This document shows positions 23,052 to 31,728 of a stretch of DNA of 39,082 nucleotides, one piece after another. The stretch lies in contig JAJZRX010000024.1 of assembly GCA_021850095.1 (NCBI GenBank), forward strand, positions 1-39,082. The letters run 5' to 3'. A program made the translations under genes and the position numbers. Source of the DNA: Deltaproteobacteria bacterium. Lineage in GTDB: Bacteria > Desulfobacterota > Desulfuromonadia > Geobacterales > Pseudopelobacteraceae. Each line of letters opens with the position of its first letter. Within the stretch, counting starts at the first letter, position 1. The notes beneath the pieces were generated by a model. It saw only the letters and a list, made by a program, of their open reading frames with translations, was not told where the DNA came from and made no database searches.

Positions 23052-24120
23052 TCACGGCGGCACCATCTTTGCGGCCGCCCGCCAGCTGGGCGTCACCCCT
23101 GCTGAAATCAGCGATTTTTCCGCCAGCATCAATCCGCTCGGCATCTCCCCGAGGGTGCGGGAAGCACTGACAGGCTCGATCGACGATCTGGTGCATTATC
23201 CCGACAGCAGCCAACTGGAGCTGAAGCAGGCCCTGGCACTGCACCATGATCTGGCGCCGGACAACTTTGCCGTCGCCAACGGCTCCACCGAACTGATCTA
23301 CAACCTGCCGCTCCTGCTGCCCGGGAAAAGGGCCCTGATCATCTCTCCCTCCTTCAGCGAATACGTCCATTCCCTTAACCAGCATGGCTGGCAGATCCGG
23401 CATCTGACCCTGACTGCGGAAAACAATTTTGCGATCAACCTTGTTGAGCTGGAGCAGGCCCTGGCAGGCGGCATGGATGCGCTTTATCTCTGCAATCCCG
23501 GCAACCCCAACGGCGCACTCCATCCCCGGGGAGTGATACAGCATATCCTGGGCCTCTGCCGGGCGGCCGGCGCCTTCCTGGTTCTGGACGAAGCATTCAT
23601 GGACTTCTGCGAGGAGGCCTCGGCCAAACACTTGATCGTACAAAGTGATAACGCGCTTCTGCTGCGTTCCATGACCAAGTTCTTCGGCATCCCCGGCCTG
23701 CGACTGGGCTATGCGGTCGGCCAGCCCGACCTGATCAGGCGCCTGGACGCGCTGGGGGGGCCCTGGAGTGTCAACACCCTGGCCCAGGCGGCCGGCAGGG
23801 CGGCGCTGCAGGATCGGGAGTATCTCCAGAGCACGCGGGACTTGATTGAACGGGAGCGGCAGGATCTTGTCCGCAAGCTGGAGTTGATTCCCCAGCTGAA
23901 GGTCTACCCTTCTGCGGTCAATTACCTGCTGATTGAAATCAGGCGGGGACCGACCGCCGGGGAACTGGGCGAACTGCTGCTGCGGCAGCGCATCCTGATC
24001 CGCGACTGCAGCAGTTTCAGGGGATTATCGGAACGTTTCTTCAGGATTGCGGTCAGGACACAGGTCGAGAACCAGCGTCTGCTGGACAGTTTGGGGAAGA
24101 TTTTCGGGCCAAACGACTAA
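23035..24120 (+). CDS. cobD: L-threonine-O-3-phosphate decarboxylase CobD
   Basis: The 361-residue PLP enzyme of the aminotransferase I/II fold starts MSHPHDHGGTIFAAARQLG, followed by DFSASINPLGISPRV, as in CobD. The PLP Lys is K215 in RSMTKFFGIPGLRLGY; other blocks are LYLCNPGNPNGA and FLVLDEAFMDF. It makes aminopropanol phosphate for the CbiB reaction. GAGGA precedes the ATG, which lies within cbiB. It is the last gene of the cobalamin operon and overlaps the convergent zinc-ribbon gene by 4 nt, with no terminator seen. Confidence 0.93.
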   Translation: MSHPHDHGGTIFAAARQLGVTPAEISDFSASINPLGISPRVREALTGSIDDLVHYPDSSQLELKQALALHHDLAPDNFAVANGSTELIYNLPLLLPGKRALIISPSFSEYVHSLNQHGWQIRHLTLTAENNFAINLVELEQALAGGMDALYLCNPGNPNGALHPRGVIQHILGLCRAAGAFLVLDEAFMDFCEEASAKHLIVQSDNALLLRSMTKFFGIPGLRLGYAVGQPDLIRRLDALGGPWSVNTLAQAAGRAALQDREYLQSTRDLIERERQDLVRKLELIPQLKVYPSAVNYLLIEIRRGPTAGELGELLLRQRILIRDCSSFRGLSERFFRIAVRTQVENQRLLDSLGKIFGPND

Positions 24121-24734
24121 ACTTCGAGATTCAGTTCCCTCTGGAACAGCCGCTTTCCTTCCCGCTCAAACGGGATGGTCACCAGGCAAGGCTCGGCTAG
24201 CCGCAGGGAGAATGAGGCCAGAAAGCCGGGATTTCTGCGGCGCTCTTCGACAAGAGCCGTCAAAACGGCCAGCTCCGCCAGCGGCGCCAGATCGCCTTCG
24301 GACAGCAGCACCGGCTCAAAGGGCAGATCCTTTTTCCCGGAGTCGCTGAAGCGTTGAAAGCGGATCAGAATATTCCTGGCAAGCTTGACCGCCTGATGGG
24401 GAGGCAACTCGAAGGCCGGGATATACAGTTCCGGTGGCTGTGCTCCCCGCTCTTCAGGCTGCTTGAGCGAAGCGCACAGCGCCATGAAGGCTTCCAGATC
24501 ACCAACGGTGCCACTCTGGCACTGGATCATGAACGCCACGCGCCAGAACGGCAGGCACAACTGGCCGCTTCCCGCCAGGTGTGTGATAATCCGCGCCGAA
24601 AGACTCCCCCGCCGCAGCTCCCAGACGCTGCCGCAGGCCCGGCATTGATACACCACCTGTTCGCGCAGAGCAGTCATCCGCTGGCTGCAGCGGCTGCAGA
24701 TCAGCGGCACAACTGTGACAACTCCGTCAGCCAC
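24117..24734 (-). CDS. Zinc-ribbon protein of unknown function, gene C of a triplet
   Basis: The 205-residue protein has an N-terminal zinc ribbon (C13, C16, C31, C34 in ICSRC and YQCRACGS) and the motif LCLPFWRVAF near residue 60. A mostly soluble remainder ends in FEREGKRLFQREL. No membrane segment is evident. I do not recognise the family. GTG 24734 has AGGAGG upstream and overlaps the end of the preceding gene by 8 nt. It shares the ribbon plus Pro-Phe-Trp layout with its two upstream neighbours, so the three probably arose by duplication or act together. Its 3' end overlaps convergent cobD. Confidence 0.85.
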   Translation of the reverse strand: MADGVVTVVPLICSRCSQRMTALREQVVYQCRACGSVWELRRGSLSARIITHLAGSGQLCLPFWRVAFMIQCQSGTVGDLEAFMALCASLKQPEERGAQPPELYIPAFELPPHQAVKLARNILIRFQRFSDSGKKDLPFEPVLLSEGDLAPLAELAVLTALVEERRRNPGFLASFSLRLAEPCLVTIPFEREGKRLFQRELNLEV

Positions 24735-25695
24735 GCCGCACCTCCTGGTCCCGCCGCGGAATGCCGGCCAGCAAGCGAACCAGCACCGGGAGTTCCACTG
24801 TTCCGACCCGCCATTTTAGCAGAGCGACTGACAACGCCGTCATCAGCAGACCGACCACCGGCACCGTCGTCCAGCCGTACAGCAGCAGGGCGATCAAGGC
24901 CAGCGGCAGGAATAGCTCCGGCTCCTTTTCCAGCGCAAAACGGCACCTGGTGACATCGCCGCTGATGGCGTCAACCGTCACCGGATAAAGGATTTCTCCC
25001 CGCGAAAACTGCAGACTCCAGACCGGATAATACATCAGCGACAGCCACTCCCCCGTAATCCGCTGGCGCGACTCCCGCCGAAGAAGGCCTTCCGGTGTTG
25101 CGCTCTGCAGCAGCATGGCCAGTGCTTCATGGCGCGCCTGGGCCGCCCCCTTGAAAGGATCGGCCACCACTCCGCGAGCCGCAGCCAGAGGGTAATCCAT
25201 GACCTCGCACTTTAGTACCGTCCCGGCCAATCCGGCTCGCAGCGGGCCGAAAGCATCGTAAGCGGCTGCCGGCGATGAAAAATCAACCGGTTTGGAGATC
25301 ACGGAAAAATCACGCTGGTTGGGTTCTTTGACCCGGCGCGTGCAGCGGGCGCCGTTCTCATCGTAGTAAACTTCTTCGCTCCAGCTCTCCTTCTCGCACC
25401 ATTGCCAGCCGACCGCCCGACCGCGCACCCTCCAGAAGGGCAGGAAATACAGTCTGCCGCTCTTGAAATCGAATGATGCTGCGAATTCCTGCCCTCCTTC
25501 GGCAGCCAGCAGTTTGCGCAGCGCCGAGCGGGCGCCGTTCAGATCGATCCGTTCCGGGAGCAGCAAACGATGAATGCCGCTATCACCCACAATCGCCGAG
25601 GTGGCGCCGCAAAATTGACATTCGGAGGCCCGGTCGCCTTCGGCAAACTCGAACGGACCGCCGCAGAGCGGGCATTTAAAGACAATCGTCGCCAT
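24727..25695 (-). CDS. Zinc-ribbon membrane protein of unknown function, gene B of a triplet
   Basis: The 322-residue protein starts MATIVFKCPLCGG and has a four-Cys ribbon (C8, C11, C26, C29). LYFLPFWRVRGRAVGW follows near residue 80, then a long soluble domain and a second aromatic block, YYPVWSLQF. Two likely membrane helices near residues 255-295 (LFLPLALIALLLYGW, VVGLLMTALSVALL) precede a basic C-terminus. The ATG at 25695 overlaps the stop of gene A as TGATG. Function unknown; the ribbon probably faces the cytoplasm as a binding or sensing module. Confidence 0.87.
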   Translation of the reverse strand: MATIVFKCPLCGGPFEFAEGDRASECQFCGATSAIVGDSGIHRLLLPERIDLNGARSALRKLLAAEGGQEFAASFDFKSGRLYFLPFWRVRGRAVGWQWCEKESWSEEVYYDENGARCTRRVKEPNQRDFSVISKPVDFSSPAAAYDAFGPLRAGLAGTVLKCEVMDYPLAAARGVVADPFKGAAQARHEALAMLLQSATPEGLLRRESRQRITGEWLSLMYYPVWSLQFSRGEILYPVTVDAISGDVTRCRFALEKEPELFLPLALIALLLYGWTTVPVVGLLMTALSVALLKWRVGTVELPVLVRLLAGIPRRDQEVRRG

Positions 25696-26405
25696 CAACG
25701 CTTCCCTGAAGCGGAGCGTTCCAGACCCCAGGCGCAGAGCAGTATGACAGCGAAGGCAGCCGCTCTCCAGAGATAATCGGGGGCCAGAAAGCCGGCTGCC
25801 AGAAGAATGGCCAGATACGCGCCCAGAAATTTCACCCTTCGCAACGGCAGATGTATCCCGGCCTCTTCCGGCAGCGTGTTAGCATACGCCTGCCAGAGCG
25901 AACCCGAAACCGTGGCCTTATGCTCGGCGCCGGCGACCTGATAACTGATCAGATACAGCGGAAGCTGCAGAAGCCGCAGTTTTTCAACCTCGCCGGTTCC
26001 GGCAAAGGCGGTTTCCGGCGTTATGGATGCTTGCGGAAAAGACTGGGGCGGACGAATGAAATCAAGTGCGCCGACCGGCGCGGCAGTGGGGAGCGGAAAG
26101 CCGTCCGGCAGCGGCGCTGCCGGCTTAAGACGGATACCGCCATCCTGCAGATCGGCACACCAGAAGGGGTAATAAGCAAAATGGACATTTCCCGGCCGGT
26201 CGGGAAGCTGGCGCGCCTCGCTGTCCAGCAATCCCAGCAGCGCTCCCCAGGCCAGAACGTCATCACGATCGTGACGCAGATACTGCTCCGGAACGCCCCG
26301 GCCGCCGTAAACCCGGTAGGCGGCGCCGCACTGACCGCAGGTATGAAACTGCGTCTCGGTCAGAAGCTCGGCACTATATCCGCACTGGGGGCACCTGGCG
26401 CTCAT
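25695..26405 (-). CDS. Zinc-ribbon membrane protein of unknown function, gene A of a triplet
   Basis: The 236-residue protein starts MSARCPQCGYSAELL with a four-Cys ribbon (C5, C8, C23, C26). VHFAYYPFWCADL comes near residue 80, and two C-terminal membrane helices (FLGAYLAILLAAGFLAP; AAAFAVILLCAWGLE) close the protein. ATG 26405 is chosen for GGAG 9 nt upstream; upstream in-frame starts lie in or next to the 6S terminator. It is the first gene of the triplet and begins only 16 bp after the end of that terminator, so a separate promoter is hard to place and read-through from the 6S gene is possible. Function unknown. Confidence 0.85.
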   Translation of the reverse strand: MSARCPQCGYSAELLTETQFHTCGQCGAAYRVYGGRGVPEQYLRHDRDDVLAWGALLGLLDSEARQLPDRPGNVHFAYYPFWCADLQDGGIRLKPAAPLPDGFPLPTAAPVGALDFIRPPQSFPQASITPETAFAGTGEVEKLRLLQLPLYLISYQVAGAEHKATVSGSLWQAYANTLPEEAGIHLPLRRVKFLGAYLAILLAAGFLAPDYLWRAAAFAVILLCAWGLERSASGKR

Positions 26406-26421
26406 CAGCGTCAACTCCATT

Positions 26422-26453
26422 AAAAAAAGGGGAGACCTTGCGGCTTCCCCTTT
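26422..26453 (-). terminator. Rho-independent terminator after the 6S RNA
   Basis: Read leftward, AAAGGGGA and TCCCCTTT form the stem, topped by GCC-GCAA-GGT with a GNRA tetraloop, followed by seven Ts. It lies about 6 nt beyond the 6S 3' stem. Confidence 0.88.
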
Positions 26454-26458
26454 CAATT

Positions 26459-26639
26459 CATTCTCTCCACCCTGCCGTCGGCATTAAGGGCCTCCAGCGA
26501 GTTCCTTAAGCGTGGGAATCAATATGCTGTTTCAGGCAGACCCGCGTACAGAAGGCAGCACACCACAGCAGGGAACGACCCCCGTTTTGTTCAATATTCC
26601 GCCCGGGCACAGCAACCGGCGAACAGGGTAGAGAGAACG
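26459..26639 (-). ncRNA. ssrS: 6S RNA
   Basis: A 181-nt non-coding segment whose ends pair in an uninterrupted 16-bp closing stem (5' arm 26624-26639, 3' arm 26459-26474; CGTTCTCTCTACCCTG with CAGGGTGGAGAGAATG, two G-U pairs). TGTTCGC follows the 5' arm and GCCGACGGCAGGG precedes the 3' end, both resembling E. coli 6S RNA (GTTCGC; GCGGCGGCAT). It has its own promoter and a terminator. 6S RNA mimics an open promoter and holds the housekeeping RNA polymerase in stationary phase. The size, closed rod shape and flanking signals fit. It lies between aroF and the zinc-ribbon operon. Confidence 0.85.
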
Positions 26640-26653
26640 ATCAGATGTTCAGA

Positions 26654-26682
26654 TTATTACACCGATGAAATGAACATTTCAA
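26654..26682 (-). promoter_or_regulatory. Predicted promoter of the 6S RNA gene
   Basis: On the minus strand TTGAAA (26677-26682) and TAATAA (26654-26659) are separated by 17 nt. Transcription would start near 26647, about 8 nt before the closing stem of the 6S RNA. Confidence 0.7.
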
Positions 26683-26700
26683 GTATTTTGTATACACCGT

Positions 26701-27714
26701 TTAGCAATAGCCAAGAAAGACCGTTAACTTTTCGATATCATTCATCAACTTTTCAAAACCGGCAAAGGTCAGCGACTGGGGGCCATCGGAGAGCGCCTTT
26801 TCCGGCTCAGGATGCACCTCAACCAGAACACCGTCGGCGCCCGACACCAGAGCCGCCTTGGCCATCGGGGATACCAGCGAGCGCTTGCCGGTGGCGTGCG
26901 ACGGGTCCACCATGATCGGCAGGTGCGACATCTCCTTGATCAGCGGCACCACCGAGAGATCCAGAGTGTTGCGGGTAGCGGTTTCATAGGTGCGGATGCC
27001 GCGCTCGCAGAGGATGACCTGATCATTGCCCTCGTCCAGAATATATTCAGCCGCCGCCAGAAACTCCTCCACCGTGGCGCTCATGCCGCGCTTCAGCAGC
27101 ACCGGCTTGCGGATCTTGCCCAGTTCGCGCAGCAGATCGAAATTCTGCATGTTGCGCGCCCCCACCTGCAGCAGATCGGCATACTCGGCCACCAGAGCGA
27201 CGTTATCCGGGCTCATGACCTCGGTCACGATCGGCAGACCGCTTTCCCGGCCAGCTTTGGCCAGCAGCTTGAGCCCCTCTTCGCGCAAGCCCTGAAAGGT
27301 GTGCGGCCCAGTGCGCGGCTTAAAAGCGCCCCCGCGCAGCATGTCGGCGCCGCATTTTTTGACGAACAGCGCGGTTTTGATGATCTGCCCTTCGCTCTCG
27401 ACCGCGCAGGGCCCACCAACCACCACTGGACGGCAGCCCTGGCCGACCTTGACGCCGGCCACGTCAACAATCGTGTTTTCGGGATGGAAATCGCGCGAAA
27501 CCAGCTTGTAGGGTTTGGAAACATGAATGACCCGCTGTACGCCCGGCAGATCCAGGATTTTGCTGTCATCCACATAGCCGTGGTTGCCCAGCACGCCGAT
27601 GGCCGTGCGCTCGCTGCCCGGTATCGGTTCGGCCCGATAGCCCATCTCCCGGACGATTGCGGAAACTTCATCCACATCGGCCTGGGTGGCGTTGTGGTTC
27701 ATAACGATCAGCAT
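26701..27714 (-). CDS. aroF: 3-deoxy-7-phosphoheptulonate (DAHP) synthase, type I-beta
   Basis: The 337-residue protein has a ferredoxin-like N-terminal regulatory domain (1-70: MLIVMNHNATQADVDEVSAIV) joined to the TIM-barrel catalytic domain. Catalytic-domain blocks are VVVGGPCAVESEGQI, MLRGGAFKPRTGPHTFQG, LLQVGARNMQNFDLL, PVLLKRGMSATVEEFL and MVDPSHATGKRSLV. It condenses phosphoenolpyruvate and erythrose 4-phosphate, the first step of the shikimate pathway. The extra N-terminal domain is the type found in feedback-sensitive forms. GGAG precedes the ATG. It lies 9 bp after the Crp/Fnr-type gene, so the two form an operon. Confidence 0.96.
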   Translation of the reverse strand: MLIVMNHNATQADVDEVSAIVREMGYRAEPIPGSERTAIGVLGNHGYVDDSKILDLPGVQRVIHVSKPYKLVSRDFHPENTIVDVAGVKVGQGCRPVVVGGPCAVESEGQIIKTALFVKKCGADMLRGGAFKPRTGPHTFQGLREEGLKLLAKAGRESGLPIVTEVMSPDNVALVAEYADLLQVGARNMQNFDLLRELGKIRKPVLLKRGMSATVEEFLAAAEYILDEGNDQVILCERGIRTYETATRNTLDLSVVPLIKEMSHLPIMVDPSHATGKRSLVSPMAKAALVSGADGVLVEVHPEPEKALSDGPQSLTFAGFEKLMNDIEKLTVFLGYC

Positions 27715-27723
27715 CTGATTCTC

Positions 27724-28413
27724 CTACTCGTGACGTTCCGAGATTTTCTGCAGTTTTTCCATCTGGTGCACCACCACACGGCCGCCCTGCACCTCGATGA
27801 TGCCCTCTTCCTTCAGCTTCTTGAAAGTGCGCGAGATGGTCTCACTGGCGGTGCCCAACCGGGAAGCCAACTCACCCTTCTTGATGCCCAACTCGATATA
27901 GGTAATTCCGCCGTAGCTGGTGGAACTCTCGGCGGCCCGCCGCACCAGAAAGGAGGCCAGGCGTGAAGTAACATCGGCGAAGGACAGCTCCTCGATCTGA
28001 CGGGCAAACTGGCGCAGCATCAGCGAAAGCGACACCACCAGATTGAGAGCGAAGTTGGGATTGCGCCCCATCAGCTCCATAAAGCCCTGGCGCGGCAGAT
28101 AGAGGACTTCGCCCGCTTCCAGGGCGCGGGCCTCGGCCGGGTATTTGCCGTCGCCGAAAAAAGCCGCCTCGGCAAAAGTTTCGCGGGGCTTGACAAAATG
28201 CAGCACCTTTTCACGGCCGTCCGCTGACACGCGACAGAGCTTGATGCTGCCGGACAGCAGCAGATAGAAGCCGGTCGCCTCATCACCTTCGCTGAACAGC
28301 GCTTCTCCCTTTCTGAAAGAGCGCCGCACCGTGATGGCGGCCAGTTCGGCCAGGTCGTCATCCTTCAGTCCGGAAAAAAGCAGCGGTTTTTTGAGTTGTT
28401 CGATCAGTTCCAT
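27724..28413 (-). CDS. Crp/Fnr-family transcriptional regulator
   Basis: The 229-residue protein has an N-terminal cyclic-nucleotide-binding-type domain (about 10-125: KGEALFSEGDEATGFYLLLSGSIKL; FAEAAFFGDGKYPAEARALE). A dimerisation helix and a C-terminal winged HTH follow (KGELASRLGTASETISRTFKKLKEEGII). No Cys cluster of the FNR iron-sulfur type is present. The ribosome-binding site is weak. The ligand and targets are unknown; location suggests it may influence aroF, with which it is co-transcribed. Confidence 0.93.
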   Translation of the reverse strand: MELIEQLKKPLLFSGLKDDDLAELAAITVRRSFRKGEALFSEGDEATGFYLLLSGSIKLCRVSADGREKVLHFVKPRETFAEAAFFGDGKYPAEARALEAGEVLYLPRQGFMELMGRNPNFALNLVVSLSLMLRQFARQIEELSFADVTSRLASFLVRRAAESSTSYGGITYIELGIKKGELASRLGTASETISRTFKKLKEEGIIEVQGGRVVVHQMEKLQKISERHE

Positions 28414-28428
28414 GGATACCGTAAAAAA

Positions 28429-28540
28429 GCATTACCACTGAGGTAACGGAGGAAAAAACGGAGGTTCACAGAGATACTATCTGCTGAAATAATCTCTTCC
28501 GTGCCTTCTCCTGATCTTCTCCGTGTCCTCCGTGGTAAGC
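28429..28540. repeat. MITE-like inverted-repeat element between tkt and the Crp/Fnr gene
   Basis: The ends, TTACCACTGAGGTAACGGAG on the left and TTACCACGGAGGACACGGAG on the other strand at the right, form an imperfect terminal inverted repeat of about 22 bp around a core of about 65 bp. The ACCACGGAGGACACGGAG motif recurs as a dispersed repeat in many related genomes (from memory). It fills most of the 134-bp gap. Confidence 0.65.
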
Positions 28541-28547
28541 TTTGCTT

Positions 28548-30551
28548 TTATTTTTTCAAAAATGCTGTAATCTTCTCGGCCACCTGCGGGGCGGTGAAGC
28601 CGAACTGCTGCGCCAGCACCTTGTCCGGCGCGGATGCGCCAAAGTGCTCGATTCCGATGAACAGGCCGTCGCAGCCGATCAGGCGGCCCCAGGATTCACC
28701 GCGTCCGGCCTCGAAGGCCACCCGCGGCACACCGGCCGGAAGCAGATCGTTGCGGTATTCGGCCGGTTGCGCCATGAACGTTTCCAGACAGGGCACCGAA
28801 ACGATGCGGGCCTTGATTCCCCCGGCGGCCAGCATGGCGGAAGCCTCCACCGCCACATGCACCTCCGAGCCACTGGCCATGACGACCACATCCGGGACGC
28901 CGGCCGACGTTGAAACAACATAGCCCCCCTTCAGCGCATCTTGCGGAACAAAGGCGGCCGGGCGCTCGATGACCGGCAGCTTCTGGCGAGTCAGGATCAG
29001 TGCGGTCGGACCGCTGTACTGCAGAGCGGCCAGCCAGGCCATGGCGGTTTCAACGCCGTCGGCCGGACGGATCACCTGCAGCCCGGGAATCAGACGCAGC
29101 GAAGCGACATGTTCGATCGGCTGATGGGTCGGCCCGTCTTCGCCGACAAAGAAGGAGTCGTGGGTGAAGATATAGAGGGCCTGGATATTCATCAGGGCCG
29201 AAAGCCGTAACGTCGGACGGCAGTAATCGGAAAAGACCAGGAAAGTGGCGCCATAGGGGATAAAACAGCCGTAGAGGGCCATACCGTTCATCAGCGCGCC
29301 CATGGCGTGCTCACGGATGCCGAAGTGCAGGTTGCGGCCACTGAAGGCGCCGGCCTGGATCGATGGCGAACCTTTGATGTCGCTGTTGTTGGAGGGGGCC
29401 AGGTCGGCCGAACCGCCAGCCAGCGATGGCACCAGGCTTGCTGCTTTCTGCAGCACCGATCCGGACAGGGCGCGGGTGGCGCCATCCTTGCCGTCCACGA
29501 CCGAAAGCAGCTCATCGGCAATGGTGGCCGGCAGATGTTTGTGCCACATATCGTCCCACAGTTTGGCCTTCTCCGGATTGGCGGCATGCCAGACTTCAAA
29601 ACCGCGCTGCCAGGCGGCGTAACGCTGTTTCAGCTCCTCGACCCTCTGCTGGCAGGTGTCGCGCACCTCCTGGGGGATCTCGAACGGGCCGTGCTGCCAG
29701 CCCAGATTGGCACGGGTGGCGGCGATTTCGGCGCTGCCCAGCGGCGAACCATGGGCTCCGGAGGAGCCCTGCTTGGCGGGGCTGCCGAAGGCGATCTGGG
29801 TGGTTGCAATAATCAACGTGGGGCGTTCTTTCTCGGCCTTGGCTGCGGCAAGGGCATCGATGATCTGGGCGTAGTCGTGTCCGTCGATCTTGAGCACATG
29901 CCATCCGGCGGCGATGAAACGCGCCTCCACATCCTCCGACCAGGCCAGGTCGGTTTTGCCCTCGATAGTGATGCTGTTGCTGTCGTAGATGTAGACCAGG
30001 TTGCCCAGCTTGAGGTGGCCGGCCAGGGCGGCCGCTTCATAGCTGATCCCCTCCTGCAGGCAGCCGTCTCCGAGCATGGCATAGATCGTATGGTTGATCG
30101 GGCTGAAATCAGCGGTGTTGAAACGCTCGGCGGCCATCTTGGCGGCAATGGCCATGCCGACGCCGTTGGCAAAACCCTGCCCCAGCGGGCCGGTGGTAAC
30201 TTCAACCCCGACCGTATGTCCGAACTCCGGGTGTCCGGGAGTCTTGCTGCCCCATTGGCGGAAGTTTTGCAGCTCTTCCAGCGGCAGGTCGTAGCCGAAC
30301 AGGTGCAGCAATGAGTACAGCAGCATCGAGCCGTGGCCGGCCGAGAGAATGAAGCGGTCGCGGTTGGGCCAGCGGGGATCTTCCGGGTTGAAGGAGAGGA
30401 AATTGCCCCACAGGGCAGCGGCACAGTCGGCAGCCCCCATCGGCAGACCGGGGTGACCGGAGTTGGCTTTTTCAACGGCATCTGCGGAGAGAAAACGGAT
30501 CGCGTCAGCGCACTGGCGGGCTTTTTCTGCTGGGATCATGATCTGCTGCAT
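28548..30551 (-). CDS. tkt: Transketolase
   Basis: The 667-residue protein is full length. The thiamin-diphosphate domain has [36 protein letters not shown] and [24 protein letters not shown] with Asn following. The pyrimidine domain has [24 protein letters not shown] and [19 protein letters not shown]; the C-terminal domain ends the protein. It moves two-carbon units in the pentose phosphate pathway and so supplies erythrose 4-phosphate for the nearby aroF reaction. AAGGAA precedes the ATG. It follows thiL by 19 bp, and thiL is in the pathway that makes its cofactor. Confidence 0.97.
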   Translation of the reverse strand: MQQIMIPAEKARQCADAIRFLSADAVEKANSGHPGLPMGAADCAAALWGNFLSFNPEDPRWPNRDRFILSAGHGSMLLYSLLHLFGYDLPLEELQNFRQWGSKTPGHPEFGHTVGVEVTTGPLGQGFANGVGMAIAAKMAAERFNTADFSPINHTIYAMLGDGCLQEGISYEAAALAGHLKLGNLVYIYDSNSITIEGKTDLAWSEDVEARFIAAGWHVLKIDGHDYAQIIDALAAAKAEKERPTLIIATTQIAFGSPAKQGSSGAHGSPLGSAEIAATRANLGWQHGPFEIPQEVRDTCQQRVEELKQRYAAWQRGFEVWHAANPEKAKLWDDMWHKHLPATIADELLSVVDGKDGATRALSGSVLQKAASLVPSLAGGSADLAPSNNSDIKGSPSIQAGAFSGRNLHFGIREHAMGALMNGMALYGCFIPYGATFLVFSDYCRPTLRLSALMNIQALYIFTHDSFFVGEDGPTHQPIEHVASLRLIPGLQVIRPADGVETAMAWLAALQYSGPTALILTRQKLPVIERPAAFVPQDALKGGYVVSTSAGVPDVVVMASGSEVHVAVEASAMLAAGGIKARIVSVPCLETFMAQPAEYRNDLLPAGVPRVAFEAGRGESWGRLIGCDGLFIGIEHFGASAPDKVLAQQFGFTAPQVAEKITAFLKK

Positions 30552-30570
30552 TTTTGTTCCTTTCAGACTG

Positions 30571-31602
30571 CTATGTAAAGTGATTAAAACCCTTGTCCGG
30601 CACGCTGAAGGGGTTTCCGTCGGTACCTACGGCCACCACCCCCGGCAAGCTTGACACTATACCAACAGGCGTCGCCTTCACGCCACATTTTTTCACACAA
30701 TCAACAATTTTTTCCCGGTTTTCGGCTGGAGCGGTAAAGCAGAGTTCGTAGTCTTCCCCCCCGGAAAAAGCCAGCTGGTAAGGAAATTCGGGCAGCTTTT
30801 CCGCCCGGAGACGAAACGCCGCCGAGAGCGGCAGGTCGTTCAGGCGGATGCTGCCCCCCACGGCGGACAGCTCGGCAATATGGCCGAAGTCAGCCAGGAT
30901 GCCGTCACTAATGTCGATCATCGAACTGGCCAGCCCGGATTCAGCCAGTGCCAGACCTACGGACACGCGCGGGGTCGGATCCAGCAGGCGTGAAATGAGA
31001 TAGCCGTCCCCTGCGGTCCCGTCTGCCGAAAGCAGGGCGGAGGGCGAGGAGTCGGACTCGAGCATCTTCAGCCCCATTGCCGCATCCCCCAGCGTGCCGG
31101 TCACCCAGACCTCATCGCCGCACCGTGCGCCACAACGGCGCAGGATGCGTTCTGGAAGCTGTTCACCCATGATCGTGACCGAAATCACCAATCCGGAACG
31201 TGAAGAGCAGGTGTCTCCGCCAATCAGCGCCACGCCATGTTCAGCGGCCATGGCCAGGAAGCCGCTGGTAAACTCGTCCAGAAAATCCAGCGGCAGACCG
31301 GCGGGAACCGCCAACGAAAGGAGCGCCCAACGCGGCTGCGCCCCCATGGCGGCGATATCGGAGATGCTGACCGCCAGAGATTTGCGCCCCAGGCGGTAGG
31401 GGTCGTGCCACCCCCGGCGGAAATGAACATCCTCCAGCAGCATGTCGGTGGAAGTCAGCAGCTGCATTGCGGGAGCGGGGGCCGTCACGGCGGCATCATC
31501 GCCGATGCCGGTGATAACGCCGGCTGCGCCGGCAACTCTGGCGGCGATGCGCTCGATCAGACCGAATTCGCCCAGGTCGGAGATTTTTTTGTACTGTTTC
31601 AT
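30571..31602 (-). CDS. thiL: Thiamine-monophosphate kinase
   Basis: The 343-residue protein starts [20 protein letters not shown]. It has the ATP and Mg binding blocks [89 protein letters not shown] and [11 protein letters not shown]. It makes thiamin diphosphate, the transketolase cofactor. ATG 31602 matches the family start but has no ribosome-binding site; a promoter-like pair ends just before it, so the transcript may be leaderless. No TPP riboswitch is visible. Confidence 0.95.
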   Translation of the reverse strand: MKQYKKISDLGEFGLIERIAARVAGAAGVITGIGDDAAVTAPAPAMQLLTSTDMLLEDVHFRRGWHDPYRLGRKSLAVSISDIAAMGAQPRWALLSLAVPAGLPLDFLDEFTSGFLAMAAEHGVALIGGDTCSSRSGLVISVTIMGEQLPERILRRCGARCGDEVWVTGTLGDAAMGLKMLESDSSPSALLSADGTAGDGYLISRLLDPTPRVSVGLALAESGLASSMIDISDGILADFGHIAELSAVGGSIRLNDLPLSAAFRLRAEKLPEFPYQLAFSGGEDYELCFTAPAENREKIVDCVKKCGVKATPVGIVSSLPGVVAVGTDGNPFSVPDKGFNHFT

Positions 31603-31610
31603 AGCGGAAT

Positions 31611-31639
31611 TACATAGCACCACGGCGGCAATATATCAA
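31611..31639 (-). promoter_or_regulatory. Possible promoter placing the thiL transcript start at its ATG
   Basis: On the minus strand TTGATA (31634-31639) and TATGTA (31611-31616) are separated by 17 nt. Transcription would begin within a few bases of the thiL ATG (31602), which lacks a Shine-Dalgarno sequence. Confidence 0.4.
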
Positions 31640-31728
31640 TCCTTGCGCGCAGAAATATCAGGCCAAGCGATGGAAGAGAGGGATGTGCGGTAACGGGAGG
31701 TGCTGCGGAGAGGAGCTTAAAGCCGACT

